From an uncultured Alphaproteobacteria bacterium (lineage in GTDB: Bacteria > Pseudomonadota > Alphaproteobacteria > Caulobacterales > Hyphomonadaceae): DNA of 48,829 nt. Numbering within the stretch: position 1 is the stretch's first letter; each line of letters begins with the position of its first letter. Below are positions 7,398 through 17,117 of the stretch, in pieces. The translations under genes and the position numbers were made by a program. The notes beneath the pieces were generated by a model. The model ran no database searches, was not told the origin of the DNA, and worked only from the letters and a program-made list of their open reading frames with translations. The stretch covers positions 1 through 48,829 of the forward strand of contig CAIMMO010000238.1 in NCBI GenBank assembly GCA_903842595.1, given 5' to 3'.

Positions 7398-10300
7398 CTA
7401 GAGCAACCCGCTCATATCCCGCAGCAGGCTCTTCACCCCCGCCAGCCTGCCCGGCGCATCGGGCCAGGTCCCGCTCAGCACCAGCTTCATGTCCGGCCGC
7501 AGCTTCAGATGGTTCGGACGCTTCTGCACATACCCGATCAGCTTGCCGCCATCCAGCGGAGCATTGTCCCGGAACGCCAGCAGAGCGCCCTTTGGCCCGG
7601 CAGAGACCTTCGCCACGCCCAGTCGCTTGCAAAGGATCTTCACCGCCGTGATCTCCAGCAGCTGCTTCGTTTCATCTGGCAGTGACCCAAACCGATCAAT
7701 CAACTCGGCCGCAAATGCCTCGCGGTCCGCCTCTGCGGTCAGATCCGCAAGCCGCCGGTAGAGCGACAACCGCGTCGCCAGATCTTCGACATAGCCTGAC
7801 GGGATCAGCACCGCTGCGCCAATATCGATCTGCGGCGACCACTCGTCCGCCACCTCATGCGTGTCCAGGCTCTCGCCCGAGCGCAGAGCCTTCACCGCAT
7901 CCTCCAGCATCTGCTGATAAAGCTCGACACCCACCTCGCGGATATGCCCGCTCTGCTCGTCGCCCAGCAGGTTGCCTCCACCACGCATATCAAGATCGTG
8001 GCTTGCCAGCATGAAGCCCGCACCAAGACTATCCAGCGACTGCAAAACCTTCAGCCGCTTCTCGGCGCCTTCGGTCAGCTTCTCGTCATCCGGCGTCGTC
8101 AGATACGCATACGCACGAAGCTTCGCGCGGCCTACGCGCCCGCGCAGCTGGTACAACTGCGCCAGCCCGAACATGTCTGCGCGATGCACGATCAACGTGT
8201 TCGCCCGCGGAATATCGATGCCGGACTCCACGATGGTGGTCGACAGCAGCACATCCGCTTTGCCGTCATAGAACCCCGCCATCACGTCCTCGAGGTCCGT
8301 TACCGCCATCTGGCCATGCGCGGTCAGGAAGGACACCTCAGGCACCTCCTCGCGCAGATATCGTTCGAGAAATGGCAGGTCCGCCACCTTGGGCGCCACG
8401 AAATACGACTGGCCGCCGCGATAGCGCTCCCTCAGCAGGGCTTCGCGTATCGTCACTGGATCGAACTCGACCACATAGGTCCGTACAGCTAGGCGATCGA
8501 TCGGCGGCGTCGCAATGATCGAGAGATCGCGAATACCCGTCAGCGCCATTTGCAGCGTCCGCGGAATCGGCGTCGCCGATAGCGTCAGCACATGCACATC
8601 CGCCTTCAGCTCCTTCAGCCGCTCCTTGTGCTTCACGCCAAACCGCTGCTCCTCATCGACGACGATCATGCCCAGCCGCTTGAAGTCGATCCCCTTGCCC
8701 AGCAGCGCATGCGTGCCCACCACGACATCGCACTCGCCCGAGTTGATCTCCTCTTTCGTCTGCGCCGCCTCTTTCGCTGTAACGAAGCGCGACAGATGCC
8801 GCACCTTGATCGGCCATCCCGCAAATCGCTCGGAGAATGTCTGGAAGTGCTGCCGCGAGAGCAAGGTCGTCGGCGCCACCACCGCCACCTGCATGCCCGA
8901 CATCGCCACAAGGAAAGCGGCGCGCAAAGCAACCTCTGTCTTCCCGAAGCCCACATCGCCGCAGATCAGGCGATCCATCGGCTTGCCCGATGTCAGGTCC
9001 TTGATCACATCCTCGATTGCCGAAAGCTGGTCGTCCGTTTCCTCATAGGGGAAGCGCGCAGCGAATTCCCTGAACACGCCATCCGCCGAATCCGTCTTCG
9101 GCGCCGTCTTCAGTTCACGCTCTGCGGCGAGCCTGATCAGCTCGTCCGCCATGTCCATGATCTTCTTCTTGGCGCGCGCCTTGCGCGACTGCCATCCCGC
9201 CCCACCCAGCTTGTCGAGCGCGCCCTCGCCGCTCTCCGCGCCATAGCGCGAAATCAGTTCGACGTTCTCCACCGGCAGCAGGATCTTGTCCCCGCCCGCA
9301 TAGACCAGCTCGAGACAGTCATGCGGCGCCTGGTTCACCGTAACGGTCTTCAGCCCCTCATAGCGCCCCACGCCATGCTCGACATGCACGATCAGGTCGC
9401 CCTGAGACATCGCAGCCGCCTCTGCGATCACCGCCGCCGACGACTTCCGCTTGCGCGGCCGCGCAAGCTTGTCGCCCAGCATGTCCTGCTCGGAGATGAT
9501 GACGAGATCATCGTCCTCGAACCCCGTCTCAACCGCGATCTCCGCAACCGCCACATGTCCCTTGGCCACTTCGGGCCAGGACTTCACCGACTTCGCATTC
9601 GGAATCCCGTGGTCGTCCAGAATGCCGACCAGCCGGCTCGCCGATCCCACGCTCCACGCCGCGACGATCACCTTCTTGTTGGCCGCCTGCCGCTCGCGGA
9701 TGTGCCGCACAACCGCATCGAACAGGTTGGCGTTCGGGTCCGCGCGCTCCAGCACGAAGCTCCGTCCCGGCTTCGCGCGCCCCACCAGCCCCTCGATCTG
9801 CCCCGCCGCCTGCTCCGGAGCATTCTGCATGGTGAACGACGCTGTCGCTCGCGCATTCAGCGCCTCGCCCAGCTCCGTCGGCGTCAGATACAGCCGCTCA
9901 GGTGGCAACACATGCTGCGTCAGCCCGCCCGCCTTCGCCGCGCTGCGCCGAACTTCGAAATACTCTTCCGCCTGCGCGATCCGCTCGCTTGCCGCCTCTG
10001 CCGTCTGCGGATCAAGACCGATCAGAGCCTTGTCACCCACATAATCGAACACCGTCTCCAGCTTCTCGTAGAACAGCGGCAACCACTGCTCCACGCCCTG
10101 CCGGCGAATGCGCTCGCGCGCCGCCTCGTATGTCGGGTCGCCCCCGGGCGAACCAAACGCCGCCAGGAAATTCTTTCTCAGGAGCGAAAGCGCATCATCC
10201 GAGAAATCGATCTCGCTCACCGGCGCGAGCACGATCTCCTTCAGCTCCACCGTCGAGCGCTGCGTCTCCGGATCGAAGTATTTCGCGCCCTCCAGCTCAT

Positions 10301-10865
10301 CACCAAAGAAGTCGAGCCGCACCGGCTCGGGCATGCCCGCAGCAAAGATGTCGACGATGCCCCCGCGCATAGAATACTCGCCCTGCTCGCGCACGGTCGA
10401 CGCACGGCTGTAACCATTGATGTCGAGATACGCCCGCACCTTGTCCGTCGGTACTCTATCGCCCACGCGCGCCACAAACCCCGCCAGCCCCATGTGAGAG
10501 CGTGGTGGCACGCGCTGCACGGCGCTCGACGCCGTCGTCACCACCAGCGCCGCCGGCGACCCCACATTCCGGCTTGCGAGCCGCGCCAGCGCCGCGCACC
10601 TCTGAGCCGCCACGCCGGGCGAAGGGCTAACCCGGTCATAGGGCAGACAGTCCCACGCCGGCAGGTTGATCACTTCCAGCAGAGGCACAAAGAACCGCGC
10701 TGCCGCCGCCGCCATGAACGCGTGCCGGTCATCCCGCGCCATGTAGAGAGAGGCCCCTCCGCGCTTCTGCGCCGCCTCCGCCATGAGACGTACGTCCGCA
10801 ATGAACGGCGTCTCAAAGACCCGAACCGGCTTTTTCTGGCTGGCCAGAGCGTCCCAGACGCGCAT
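7398..10865 (-). CDS. mfd: Transcription-repair coupling factor Mfd
   Basis: A 1155-residue protein, full length for Mfd. It has an N-terminal UvrB-like module that binds UvrA, a central RNA polymerase interaction domain, and a RecG-like translocase with GDVGFGKTEVA (Walker A), DEEQRFGVKHKE (motif II), SATPIPRTLQMA and QLRGRVGR. A C-terminal TRCF regulatory domain follows. Mfd pushes stalled RNA polymerase off damaged template strands and recruits nucleotide excision repair. Start: ATG at 10865 has TAGG 5 nt upstream; a GTG two codons earlier is possible. It lies 96 nt downstream of sdhE, a common pairing in alphaproteobacteria, and overlaps the RBS of the SDR gene. Confidence 0.98.
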   Translation of the reverse strand: MRVWDALASQKKPVRVFETPFIADVRLMAEAAQKRGGASLYMARDDRHAFMAAAAARFFVPLLEVINLPAWDCLPYDRVSPSPGVAAQRCAALARLASRNVGSPAALVVTTASSAVQRVPPRSHMGLAGFVARVGDRVPTDKVRAYLDINGYSRASTVREQGEYSMRGGIVDIFAAGMPEPVRLDFFGDELEGAKYFDPETQRSTVELKEIVLAPVSEIDFSDDALSLLRKNFLAAFGSPGGDPTYEAARERIRRQGVEQWLPLFYEKLETVFDYVGDKALIGLDPQTAEAASERIAQAEEYFEVRRSAAKAGGLTQHVLPPERLYLTPTELGEALNARATASFTMQNAPEQAAGQIEGLVGRAKPGRSFVLERADPNANLFDAVVRHIRERQAANKKVIVAAWSVGSASRLVGILDDHGIPNAKSVKSWPEVAKGHVAVAEIAVETGFEDDDLVIISEQDMLGDKLARPRKRKSSAAVIAEAAAMSQGDLIVHVEHGVGRYEGLKTVTVNQAPHDCLELVYAGGDKILLPVENVELISRYGAESGEGALDKLGGAGWQSRKARAKKKIMDMADELIRLAAERELKTAPKTDSADGVFREFAARFPYEETDDQLSAIEDVIKDLTSGKPMDRLICGDVGFGKTEVALRAAFLVAMSGMQVAVVAPTTLLSRQHFQTFSERFAGWPIKVRHLSRFVTAKEAAQTKEEINSGECDVVVGTHALLGKGIDFKRLGMIVVDEEQRFGVKHKERLKELKADVHVLTLSATPIPRTLQMALTGIRDLSIIATPPIDRLAVRTYVVEFDPVTIREALLRERYRGGQSYFVAPKVADLPFLERYLREEVPEVSFLTAHGQMAVTDLEDVMAGFYDGKADVLLSTTIVESGIDIPRANTLIVHRADMFGLAQLYQLRGRVGRAKLRAYAYLTTPDDEKLTEGAEKRLKVLQSLDSLGAGFMLASHDLDMRGGGNLLGDEQSGHIREVGVELYQQMLEDAVKALRSGESLDTHEVADEWSPQIDIGAAVLIPSGYVEDLATRLSLYRRLADLTAEADREAFAAELIDRFGSLPDETKQLLEITAVKILCKRLGVAKVSAGPKGALLAFRDNAPLDGGKLIGYVQKRPNHLKLRPDMKLVLSGTWPDAPGRLAGVKSLLRDMSGLL

Positions 10866-10961
10866 GTGCACCTACTCGACAAATAGCCCATCGACCCGGA
10901 CGCCTCGATGAGCGTCAGGCCGGCAAGCTTTTTCTGCGCGCGAGGACCCGCGTCGCATCAC

Positions 10962-11228
10962 CTATCTCGGCGCGGCATACCGGAATGAAAGAAGCAGGTC
11001 GAGCACTTCCGATCTCAGCGCAGCATCCGGCTCGCCCCGCCCCATAATCCAGTCCAGGACGTGCTGGTCCGGGATATCCAGAACCGCCTCAAACTCGCAC
11101 AACTGGCGTTCATCGAACCGCGCCATATGCGCGTCCGTGAATTGCTGCATGTAGAGATCCAGCTCCCGCATCCCCCGCCGGTCTGACCGGAACTTCAGCT
11201 TGCGCCGCCATGTGTCGAGATCGCTCAT
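10962..11228 (-). CDS. sdhE: Succinate dehydrogenase assembly factor SdhE
   Basis: This is a small cytosolic protein of 88 residues with the family signature RRGMRELD (RGxxE), followed by an acidic helical core and DQHVLDWIMGRGEP. SdhE (Sdh5/YgfY family) promotes covalent attachment of FAD to the flavoprotein subunits of succinate dehydrogenase and fumarate reductase. ATG at 11228 gives a typical length. It sits just upstream of mfd on the same strand, as in many relatives. Confidence 0.93.
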   Translation of the reverse strand: MSDLDTWRRKLKFRSDRRGMRELDLYMQQFTDAHMARFDERQLCEFEAVLDIPDQHVLDWIMGRGEPDAALRSEVLDLLLSFRYAAPR

Positions 11229-11269
11229 CCGCGCTCTCTAGACCCGGCCGCCCGAGAACGCCAGAAGCT

Positions 11270-11575
11270 CTAGAACCTGCGTTCCCCGGTCATCGTCTCC
11301 CACCACAGACGAAAATCGCCCATCAGGCTGAAGCCGGGATACCTGAACGTCGCCGGCCGGTTCTTCTCGAAGAAGAAATGCCCCACCCAGGCAAATCCAT
11401 ACCCGATGAACGGGATAGCCAAGAGCAAGCGCCAGTCCAGAAACCACACAGACGCAAACAAGCACAGCACCACAATGCTCGTGCCAATCACGTGCAGCCG
11501 CCGGCTCACGACATTCACGTGCTCGCTCAGGTAGAACGGATAGAAGTCGCGGAAGGTACGATAGCGTACGGTCAT
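11270..11575 (-). CDS. DUF962 / Mpo1-like membrane protein
   Basis: The 101-residue protein contains the DUF962 pattern: FRDFYPFYLSEH near the N-terminus, NVVSRRLHVIGT, two hydrophobic helices, and FAWVGHFFFEKNRPATF. Yeast Mpo1 of this superfamily is an Fe(II)-dependent dioxygenase in fatty acid alpha-oxidation; the His residues in SEH, LHVIGT and GHFFFEKN are candidate metal ligands. Whether this bacterial member is active is unknown. I chose the ATG at 11575 because the family typically begins there; the RBS is weak. Same strand as sdhE, 41 nt upstream of it. Confidence 0.85.
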   Translation of the reverse strand: MTVRYRTFRDFYPFYLSEHVNVVSRRLHVIGTSIVVLCLFASVWFLDWRLLLAIPFIGYGFAWVGHFFFEKNRPATFRYPGFSLMGDFRLWWETMTGERRF

Positions 11576-11614
11576 GCCAAGATGATCGCCCCGCCGCGCC
11601 ACAACCGCAAGCCG

Positions 11615-12178
11615 TCAGGCAGCCGCTGTCCCCGTCCGCGCGCGGGCCCACTGGCGATGCAGCAAGAATATTACGACCGCAAACACCAGTTCGATCCCCG
11701 CCCCCGCGGCCGCAGATACAATCGGAGCAACCCGACTATAGCCCGACACCAAGCCTACCGCTGCCAGTGCGAACCCCAGCAGCCAGTAGATCTTCATCCC
11801 GAACATCACCGCAAAGGTCAGATAGCGGCCGCCAATGACCAGCAGCACTGCCGGGAAGAACCATTCGATCATCTGCATCTGCGCCGCGAAGGCGAGCGGA
11901 AAGCAGAGCAGCATCCAGACCGTGTTCGCCGCCGCCAGCGATGCCAGCGGGTTGCCCTTCGCGTGGGTCGCGCGCCCGCCGAGGATTTTGCCGATCACCA
12001 CCCCCACCGGAAAGATGAACATCCCGCAGAAGAACAGGACCCATACGGCCTGCTGCGGCGACAGCAGCGCGACAGACGCCGCCGCCGCACTCCAGGCGAA
12101 CGACGACGCCAGCACCCCGGGCGCGCCGCTGTGATAGCCATCGCGCATGTCAGTCTGCGCGTCCTCGATCAGTGTCAC
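11615..12178 (-). CDS. DUF7010-like membrane protein
   Basis: The 187-residue protein has about six hydrophobic helices and starts with a short acidic segment leading into MRDGYHSGAPGV. The arrangement recalls proteins grouped as DUF7010, from memory; function unknown. I prefer the GTG at 12178, preceded by GGGGGA at 6-nt spacing, over an ATG at 12232 that has no RBS. It is on the same strand as its neighbours, 39 nt before the DUF962 gene. Confidence 0.6.
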   Translation of the reverse strand: MTLIEDAQTDMRDGYHSGAPGVLASSFAWSAAAASVALLSPQQAVWVLFFCGMFIFPVGVVIGKILGGRATHAKGNPLASLAAANTVWMLLCFPLAFAAQMQMIEWFFPAVLLVIGGRYLTFAVMFGMKIYWLLGFALAAVGLVSGYSRVAPIVSAAAGAGIELVFAVVIFLLHRQWARARTGTAAA

Positions 12179-12256
12179 GCCGTGTCCCCCGGCAATCGCT
12201 GCTACTGCCTCGTGTCGCCCGACCCGAGGCATACCGCAAGATCGGCCCTTGCCGGG

Positions 12257-13438
12257 CTAGGGCGTCACATCCCGAAGCTGCAGCGTCAGGTATTCGCGCG
12301 GGGCCACGTACGCGTTCAGCACTTTGAAGTTGAGCGCCAGCTTCGCCGGGTCGGGGACATTTTTCATCAGAAGCGTGAAGGTCGAACCGGACTTGACCGT
12401 GAACACGTGCCCCTCGTCATAGGCGTCGTTCGGCCCCAGATTCTCGATCAAGTAGTCGACCGGGCTTTCATTGATGATGCTCACGCCCTGCACGGTCGAG
12501 CGCGGCACGGCCTCGCCGATTTCCATCTTCAGCGTCGCGCGCACGACCGCCTCGACGTTCGCCTTCTTCCCGATCAGGTTGTCGTTGTAGATCGCAACCG
12601 TATCGCCTGCCCGCAATGCCGACTTCACGCCGGCCTCTGTCTCTGACGCGGTCAGCACAAGCGTCGCCGTCCGGTGTCCGCCATTGGCGAGATCATAGTC
12701 CCAGTCGATCAGGCCATGGATGTCCGACGTCCCGAGGATCGTCAGGTTATTGTCCAGCGCGATCCTGAACGCCTCGTCCGACATGTCCGCGCCATTGACC
12801 ACCTCGATGCCATGCAGCAGGCCCTTCTTGATGAAGTCGGCATGGACCGGATCCAGCGTCGCGATCCCGTTCGGCGTCTGTGACGTCCAGTAGGGATGGT
12901 TCCAGAAGGTGAAGCCGCCTTGCGCATTGGCAGTCTTCAACTGTTCACGCGCGGCATCCACCGGATTGAGCCCCGCTTTTGGCAGCATCGCGTTGGCGTC
13001 GCTGATAAAGACAGCATTCATGTGGCCAGGCTGGATCGCCAGCTTCGTGATCTCCGATCCGTTGACCACCAGCAAAGGCGCCTTGTTCGCGCCCGTCGCG
13101 TCCGGCTTCACGATGGCGGCCTGACTCGCGATCGCGAAAGACCGATTGCGATCAGGATGCGGGATATCGGCCGCCTTCGGCTGGTATTCGAGATGCTCGG
13201 ACACGGCGAGCGCGAATAGCCCATCGCGCTTGGCTTCTTCCACGCGCACGTCAGGCCACACGGATCCATCCGAAAACACGCTGTGAGTGTGCAGGTCCAC
13301 CGCAAGGACCGAACGCCCATCCTGCAGCTTCGGAAACACAATCCTCCGCGCCACCGCGATGTTCTCACTGTCGTGCGCAACCGCCGGCGCAGGCGCTAGC
13401 AGACCAAGAACCAGAAGCGACGCCAGAATCCTGCGCAT
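12257..13438 (-). CDS. Exported PHP-type metal-dependent hydrolase
   Basis: The 393-residue protein opens with a signal peptide (MRRILASLLVLGLLAPAPAVA). The PHP metal site is clear: DLHTHSVFSDGSVWP near residue 50, then SEHLEY, WNHPYW, and GTSDIHG. PHP enzymes are phosphoesterases or related hydrolases with two or three metals; export suggests action in the periplasm. The last 100 residues form a separate beta-rich region. ATG at 13438 is preceded by GGAGGG; an ATG at 13450 is in frame but closer to the RBS. The substrate is unknown. Confidence 0.85.
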   Translation of the reverse strand: MRRILASLLVLGLLAPAPAVAHDSENIAVARRIVFPKLQDGRSVLAVDLHTHSVFSDGSVWPDVRVEEAKRDGLFALAVSEHLEYQPKAADIPHPDRNRSFAIASQAAIVKPDATGANKAPLLVVNGSEITKLAIQPGHMNAVFISDANAMLPKAGLNPVDAAREQLKTANAQGGFTFWNHPYWTSQTPNGIATLDPVHADFIKKGLLHGIEVVNGADMSDEAFRIALDNNLTILGTSDIHGLIDWDYDLANGGHRTATLVLTASETEAGVKSALRAGDTVAIYNDNLIGKKANVEAVVRATLKMEIGEAVPRSTVQGVSIINESPVDYLIENLGPNDAYDEGHVFTVKSGSTFTLLMKNVPDPAKLALNFKVLNAYVAPREYLTLQLRDVTP

Positions 13439-13499
13439 GAAACCCTCCATATTTGTCTTTAATGCATGCCCCGCCTGCATTACAGTTGCGTGACGCTTT

Positions 13500-14981
13500 T
13501 CAACGCGACGGCCGCGCCTTAGCGTATAGGCCGGCAATTGTCTCACGCAACGCCGCGTCCAGATCATCCGCCATCATGCCCGGCCCCGCCCGCCGTCCCG
13601 CATCGCCATGCATCCAAACACCGGCACAAGCCGCGTCGAACGCATCCATCCCCTGCGCAAGCAACCCGCCGATGACCCCCGCCAGCACATCACCGGATCC
13701 GGCCGTCGCAAGGAAAGGCGTCGCATGCGTGTTGACCGAGGCGCGCCCATCCGGCGTCGCGACGACTGTATCGGGACCTTTCAGCACAACGACTGCGCCA
13801 ACCTGCTTCGCAGCCGCCCGCGTCGCTTCGATCTTGCTCGACGCCTGCTCGCGCAGCCCCGGGAACAAACGGTCGAACTCGCCCGTGTGCGGCGTCAGCA
13901 CCGCCGGCCCCTCAAGTAGTCTGGTCAGCCTCTCCACCTCACCTGCAAACACGGTGATCGCATCAGCATCCAGCACCAGTGCGCAGCCACCGCCGGCAAG
14001 CGCCTCCACATGCGCACGTGTCGCCTCGATCACACCAGCCGCGGGCCCGATCACCACGGCCTGCATATCCTCCGTCAGCGCCAGCAGGTCGTTCTTGTCC
14101 TTGAAGCTGCTGACAAGCGGCGATGTCACCGACGACGCCACGACCATGAGCGCCGATGGCGGACACATCAGCCGCACAGTCCCTGCACCGACCCTCAACC
14201 CCGCCTGTGCAGCGAGCCGTGCAGCGCCTGTCGAACTGATGGCCCCCGTCACAACGCCAAGTCGCCCGCGCTTGTGTTTGTGCCCGCTCGCCTGCGGCCA
14301 CGGATAACTCCCCAGCCACAAGTCCGGCGCATTCTCATGCAGCAAACCACCGCCCGCCCGCTCCAAGAAATCCGAAAATCCGATCTCCGCGGCAATCACT
14401 TCGCCGCACAGTTTCATCGCCGGCAGCAACACATGCGCCGGCTTCTTGCAGCAGAACGTAACTGTCACATCCGCGCGTATCGCAGGCCCCACAACTCCGC
14501 CCGTGTCGCCAATCACACCGGACGGCAAATCGATCGCCACCACCCGCGCGCCCGACGCATTCACCTGCTCAACCGCGAACGCCGCCTCGCTCTGCAACGG
14601 GCGCGAGAGGCCCGCGCCGAACAGGCCATCGAGCACCACATCGCCCGCCTCGATCCGCATATCCTCCAGCGGCTGTCGTGGCCCCATCAGCGCATTCAGC
14701 GCCTTTTGCCCCTCCTCGGTCCGCACTCCAGAGTGCGCCATGTCGAACACCCAGACATTCCGCCCGAGGTCACGCAGCCTCTGTGCAGCCACGAACGCAT
14801 CGCCGCCATTGTTGCCCGGCCCCGCCAACACGATCACGCGCCTGTCCGGAAACTCCGCATGCAACACGTCCGCACACGCCTGCCCGGCCTTCTGCATCAG
14901 CGCCCATAGCGAGATCCCATGCTCCACGGCCATCTGCTCGGCGGCGCGGACCTGATCGCAGGCAAGAATTGCTGTTCTCAT
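13500..14981 (-). CDS. nnr: Bifunctional NAD(P)HX epimerase/dehydratase
   Basis: A 493-residue fusion. The N-terminal half (about 1-205) is the YjeF epimerase domain with GPGNNGGDAFVAAQRL and a conserved Asp in VLDGLFGAGLSRP. The C-terminal half is the ADP-dependent dehydratase (ribokinase-like) with TPHTGEFDRLFPG, VLKGPDTVVA and GSGDVLAGVIGG. Together they repair hydrated NADH and NADPH, which are damage products. Length and domain order match the bacterial enzyme. ATG at 14981 starts the epimerase. It is divergent from the permease gene, with 119 nt between them. Confidence 0.95.
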   Translation of the reverse strand: MRTAILACDQVRAAEQMAVEHGISLWALMQKAGQACADVLHAEFPDRRVIVLAGPGNNGGDAFVAAQRLRDLGRNVWVFDMAHSGVRTEEGQKALNALMGPRQPLEDMRIEAGDVVLDGLFGAGLSRPLQSEAAFAVEQVNASGARVVAIDLPSGVIGDTGGVVGPAIRADVTVTFCCKKPAHVLLPAMKLCGEVIAAEIGFSDFLERAGGGLLHENAPDLWLGSYPWPQASGHKHKRGRLGVVTGAISSTGAARLAAQAGLRVGAGTVRLMCPPSALMVVASSVTSPLVSSFKDKNDLLALTEDMQAVVIGPAAGVIEATRAHVEALAGGGCALVLDADAITVFAGEVERLTRLLEGPAVLTPHTGEFDRLFPGLREQASSKIEATRAAAKQVGAVVVLKGPDTVVATPDGRASVNTHATPFLATAGSGDVLAGVIGGLLAQGMDAFDAACAGVWMHGDAGRRAGPGMMADDLDAALRETIAGLYAKARPSR

Positions 14982-15100
14982 GCAGTTAGATCTAATACGC
15001 GCCGCCCAACTCGCGAAGATTTTCTTCGCGCCTCATTGCGCTTGCACCACACAATCCCGTCGATAGGGTCCAGCAGGACCTGACGGACAAGGGGATTCCA

Positions 15101-16477
15101 TTGGCTGAAGCAGCGCTGGCGGTCGAAACGCCCAAGCTCACGCGATCCCTGCGCGCGCGGCATATCGCAATGATCTCTATCGGCGGCATCATCGGCGCCG
15201 GCCTGTTCGTCAACTCGATCAACGCCATCGCCGCCATCGGCCCCGCCGTGATCGTCAGCTACGTGCTGACCGGCCTGATTGTGCTGTTCGTCATGCGTAT
15301 GCTGGGCGAGATGGCCATGGCCTATCCCGAAACGGGCGCCTTCACTGAATTCCCGCGCCTGGCGATTGGCAACCTCGCCGGGTTCACGTCCGGCTGGCTC
15401 TACTGGTACTTCTGGGTGATCGTCGTCGCCTTCGAGGCAATCGCCGGCGCCAGCATCATCAAGCCCTGGCTGCCCGACATCCCAACCTGGGTCACAGGCC
15501 TCGTCCTCACCGTCCTGCTGACCGCCTCCAACCTTCTCTCTACCCGCAATTTCGGCGAGTTCGAGTTCTGGTTCTCCTCCATCAAGGTCGCCGCAATCAT
15601 CGCCTTCATCGTCATCGCACTCAGCTATGCGCTCGGCGTGAACCCTACCGGCGGCATGACCTTCTCCAACTGGACCAACGATGGCGGCTTCGCGCCGATG
15701 GGCTGGCTGCCGGTCGTCGCAGGGGTCACCTCACTCATCTTCACCCTCGTTGGCGCCGAGATCGCCACCATCGCCGCCGCCGAAGCACACGAAGGCGAGA
15801 AGACCATCGCCAACCTCACCACCGTGCTTATCTTCCGCATCCTGCTATTCTATGTCGTTTCGATCGCACTCATCGTCGCCGTCGTCCCATGGCGCGAGAT
15901 CGCTGAACAAGCCGCCGTCCAGCGCATGTCCCCCTTCACCATGGCGCTCGACAAGGTAGGCATCCCCGGCGCCGGCCTTGCCATGGATGTCATCGTCCTC
16001 GTCGCCGTGCTGTCCTGTCTCAACTCGGGTATCTACGTCGCCTCGCGCATCATGTTCACACTCGCCGGCCGCGGCGACGCCCCGCGCTGGATCGTGCAGG
16101 TCGACAAGCGCGGCGTCCCGTCCCGGGCCATTCTCATCGGCGCCGCCATCGCTCTCGCTGCCGTGGCGCTCGAAGCCTTCTTCCCGAAGGACCTGTTCGG
16201 CTTCCTGATCAGCGCCTCAGGCGCGCTCATGATCTTCGTCTACATGCCGGTGGTGATGGCGCATCTCATCCTGCGCCCGAAAACCCCGCCCGAGCAGCTC
16301 AAGCTGAAAACCTGGTTCTACCCCTGGAGCGGCTACATCGTGCTCGCCGCCATGCTTGCCGTCCTCGTCGCCATGTCGCTGCAACCCGGCAGCCGCTACG
16401 AACTGATCGCCTCGACAACCTGCCTCGTCGTCGTGGTGATAGCGTACTTTGTTTTAAGGAAGCGGCGACCTGCCTAG
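15101..16477 (+). CDS. Amino acid permease (AAT family, GabP-like)
   Basis: A 458-residue, about 12-helix inner-membrane transporter of the APC superfamily. Hallmarks are ISIGGIIGAGLFVNS in helix 1, LGEMAMAYPETGAF, and in the middle GAEIATIAAAEAHEG, all typical of the AAT group that includes GABA, phenylalanine and lysine permeases. These import amino acids with protons; the exact substrate cannot be read from the sequence. The start is a TTG at 15101 with a strong AAGGGGA 5 nt upstream, and the protein begins directly with the short cytosolic tail expected. Its TAG stop overlaps that of the convergent phosphatase gene. Confidence 0.9.
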   Translation: MAEAALAVETPKLTRSLRARHIAMISIGGIIGAGLFVNSINAIAAIGPAVIVSYVLTGLIVLFVMRMLGEMAMAYPETGAFTEFPRLAIGNLAGFTSGWLYWYFWVIVVAFEAIAGASIIKPWLPDIPTWVTGLVLTVLLTASNLLSTRNFGEFEFWFSSIKVAAIIAFIVIALSYALGVNPTGGMTFSNWTNDGGFAPMGWLPVVAGVTSLIFTLVGAEIATIAAAEAHEGEKTIANLTTVLIFRILLFYVVSIALIVAVVPWREIAEQAAVQRMSPFTMALDKVGIPGAGLAMDVIVLVAVLSCLNSGIYVASRIMFTLAGRGDAPRWIVQVDKRGVPSRAILIGAAIALAAVALEAFFPKDLFGFLISASGALMIFVYMPVVMAHLILRPKTPPEQLKLKTWFYPWSGYIVLAAMLAVLVAMSLQPGSRYELIASTTCLVVVVIAYFVLRKRRPA

Positions 16478-17013
16478 GTCACCACCGTCGCTGCTTCCGA
16501 CCCCAGCTCCGCAACGCGCAGCTTGCCGCCCACGCGCTGCAGCTTCGTGATGGAGGCATGCCCCGGTTTGAACACGACCACGCGGTCATCCCCGGTCAGC
16601 AGCCCCACCACCACATTGATCGCGATGAAGTGCGAGAACGCAGCTGTTTCGTCCGGCAGCTTCTCAACCGCCGCCAGCACGCTCTTCCGCCATGCCTGCA
16701 ACTCATCCCCCGCCTCGCTCCACGTTCCAGCCATGACGCGCTGCAGCCAGACGGCGCGGTCAGCGGTTCCCGGCGGCGTGATGATCTCGCCGACGCCAGT
16801 TTCGATCCGGGCGTGGGTCTCCATCAGTTTCTCGAACTGCGCCGCCGTCTCACGGCTACGCGCCAGGGGCGAGGTAACCGCCCACTTTGTCCCTGCCGCC
16901 GCAAGGGACTCTGCCGTGGCGAAGGCCTGCCGCGCCCCGAGTTCCGTCAGCCCCGGATTCGGATGCGCCCCCCAGCTTCCGGCAGGTTCGCCGTGTCTGA
17001 TCAGATAAATCAT
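16474..17013 (-). CDS. Histidine phosphatase (phosphoglycerate mutase-like)
   Basis: A 179-residue protein starting with IYLIRHGEP, the RHG motif that carries the phosphorylated His. Other expected residues follow: PGLTELGARQA, Arg in TSPLARSRETA, and a late His in AAFSHFIAINV. The branch is small and could act on phosphosugars, nucleotides or phosphoproteins; the substrate is unknown. I chose the ATG at 17013, although a GGAAC lies rather far upstream; a TTG three codons earlier is possible. It converges on the permease gene, sharing the palindrome CTAG in which both stop codons lie. Confidence 0.85.
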   Translation of the reverse strand: MIYLIRHGEPAGSWGAHPNPGLTELGARQAFATAESLAAAGTKWAVTSPLARSRETAAQFEKLMETHARIETGVGEIITPPGTADRAVWLQRVMAGTWSEAGDELQAWRKSVLAAVEKLPDETAAFSHFIAINVVVGLLTGDDRVVVFKPGHASITKLQRVGGKLRVAELGSEAATVVT

Positions 17014-17100
17014 CGTGCACAAAGTTCCGTCAGCATTGGGGATTCTGTTCCATATCACGGAGCCGACCGGCGCGCCTCTGTGGAAAATCTCGAGACGTAA

Positions 17101-17117
17101 CGCCTAAAATATAGGCG
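17101..17117. promoter_or_regulatory. Inverted repeat upstream of glnB
   Basis: CGCCTA (17101-17106) and TAGGCG (17112-17117) flank AAATA, and a further TAGGCG occurs at 17133-17138. The cluster lies about 150 nt before the glnB start, between it and the divergent phosphatase gene. It could be an operator. It does not match the NtrC consensus that I know. Confidence 0.3.

Noticed and set aside
8592-10886. A 764-codon open frame antisense to mfd, and a similar 405-codon frame antisense to glnA (17835-19052)
   Set aside because: Long antisense frames are expected at this GC content. They lack domain motifs and give Arg/His/Leu-rich nonsense, while the opposite strands encode full-length known proteins.
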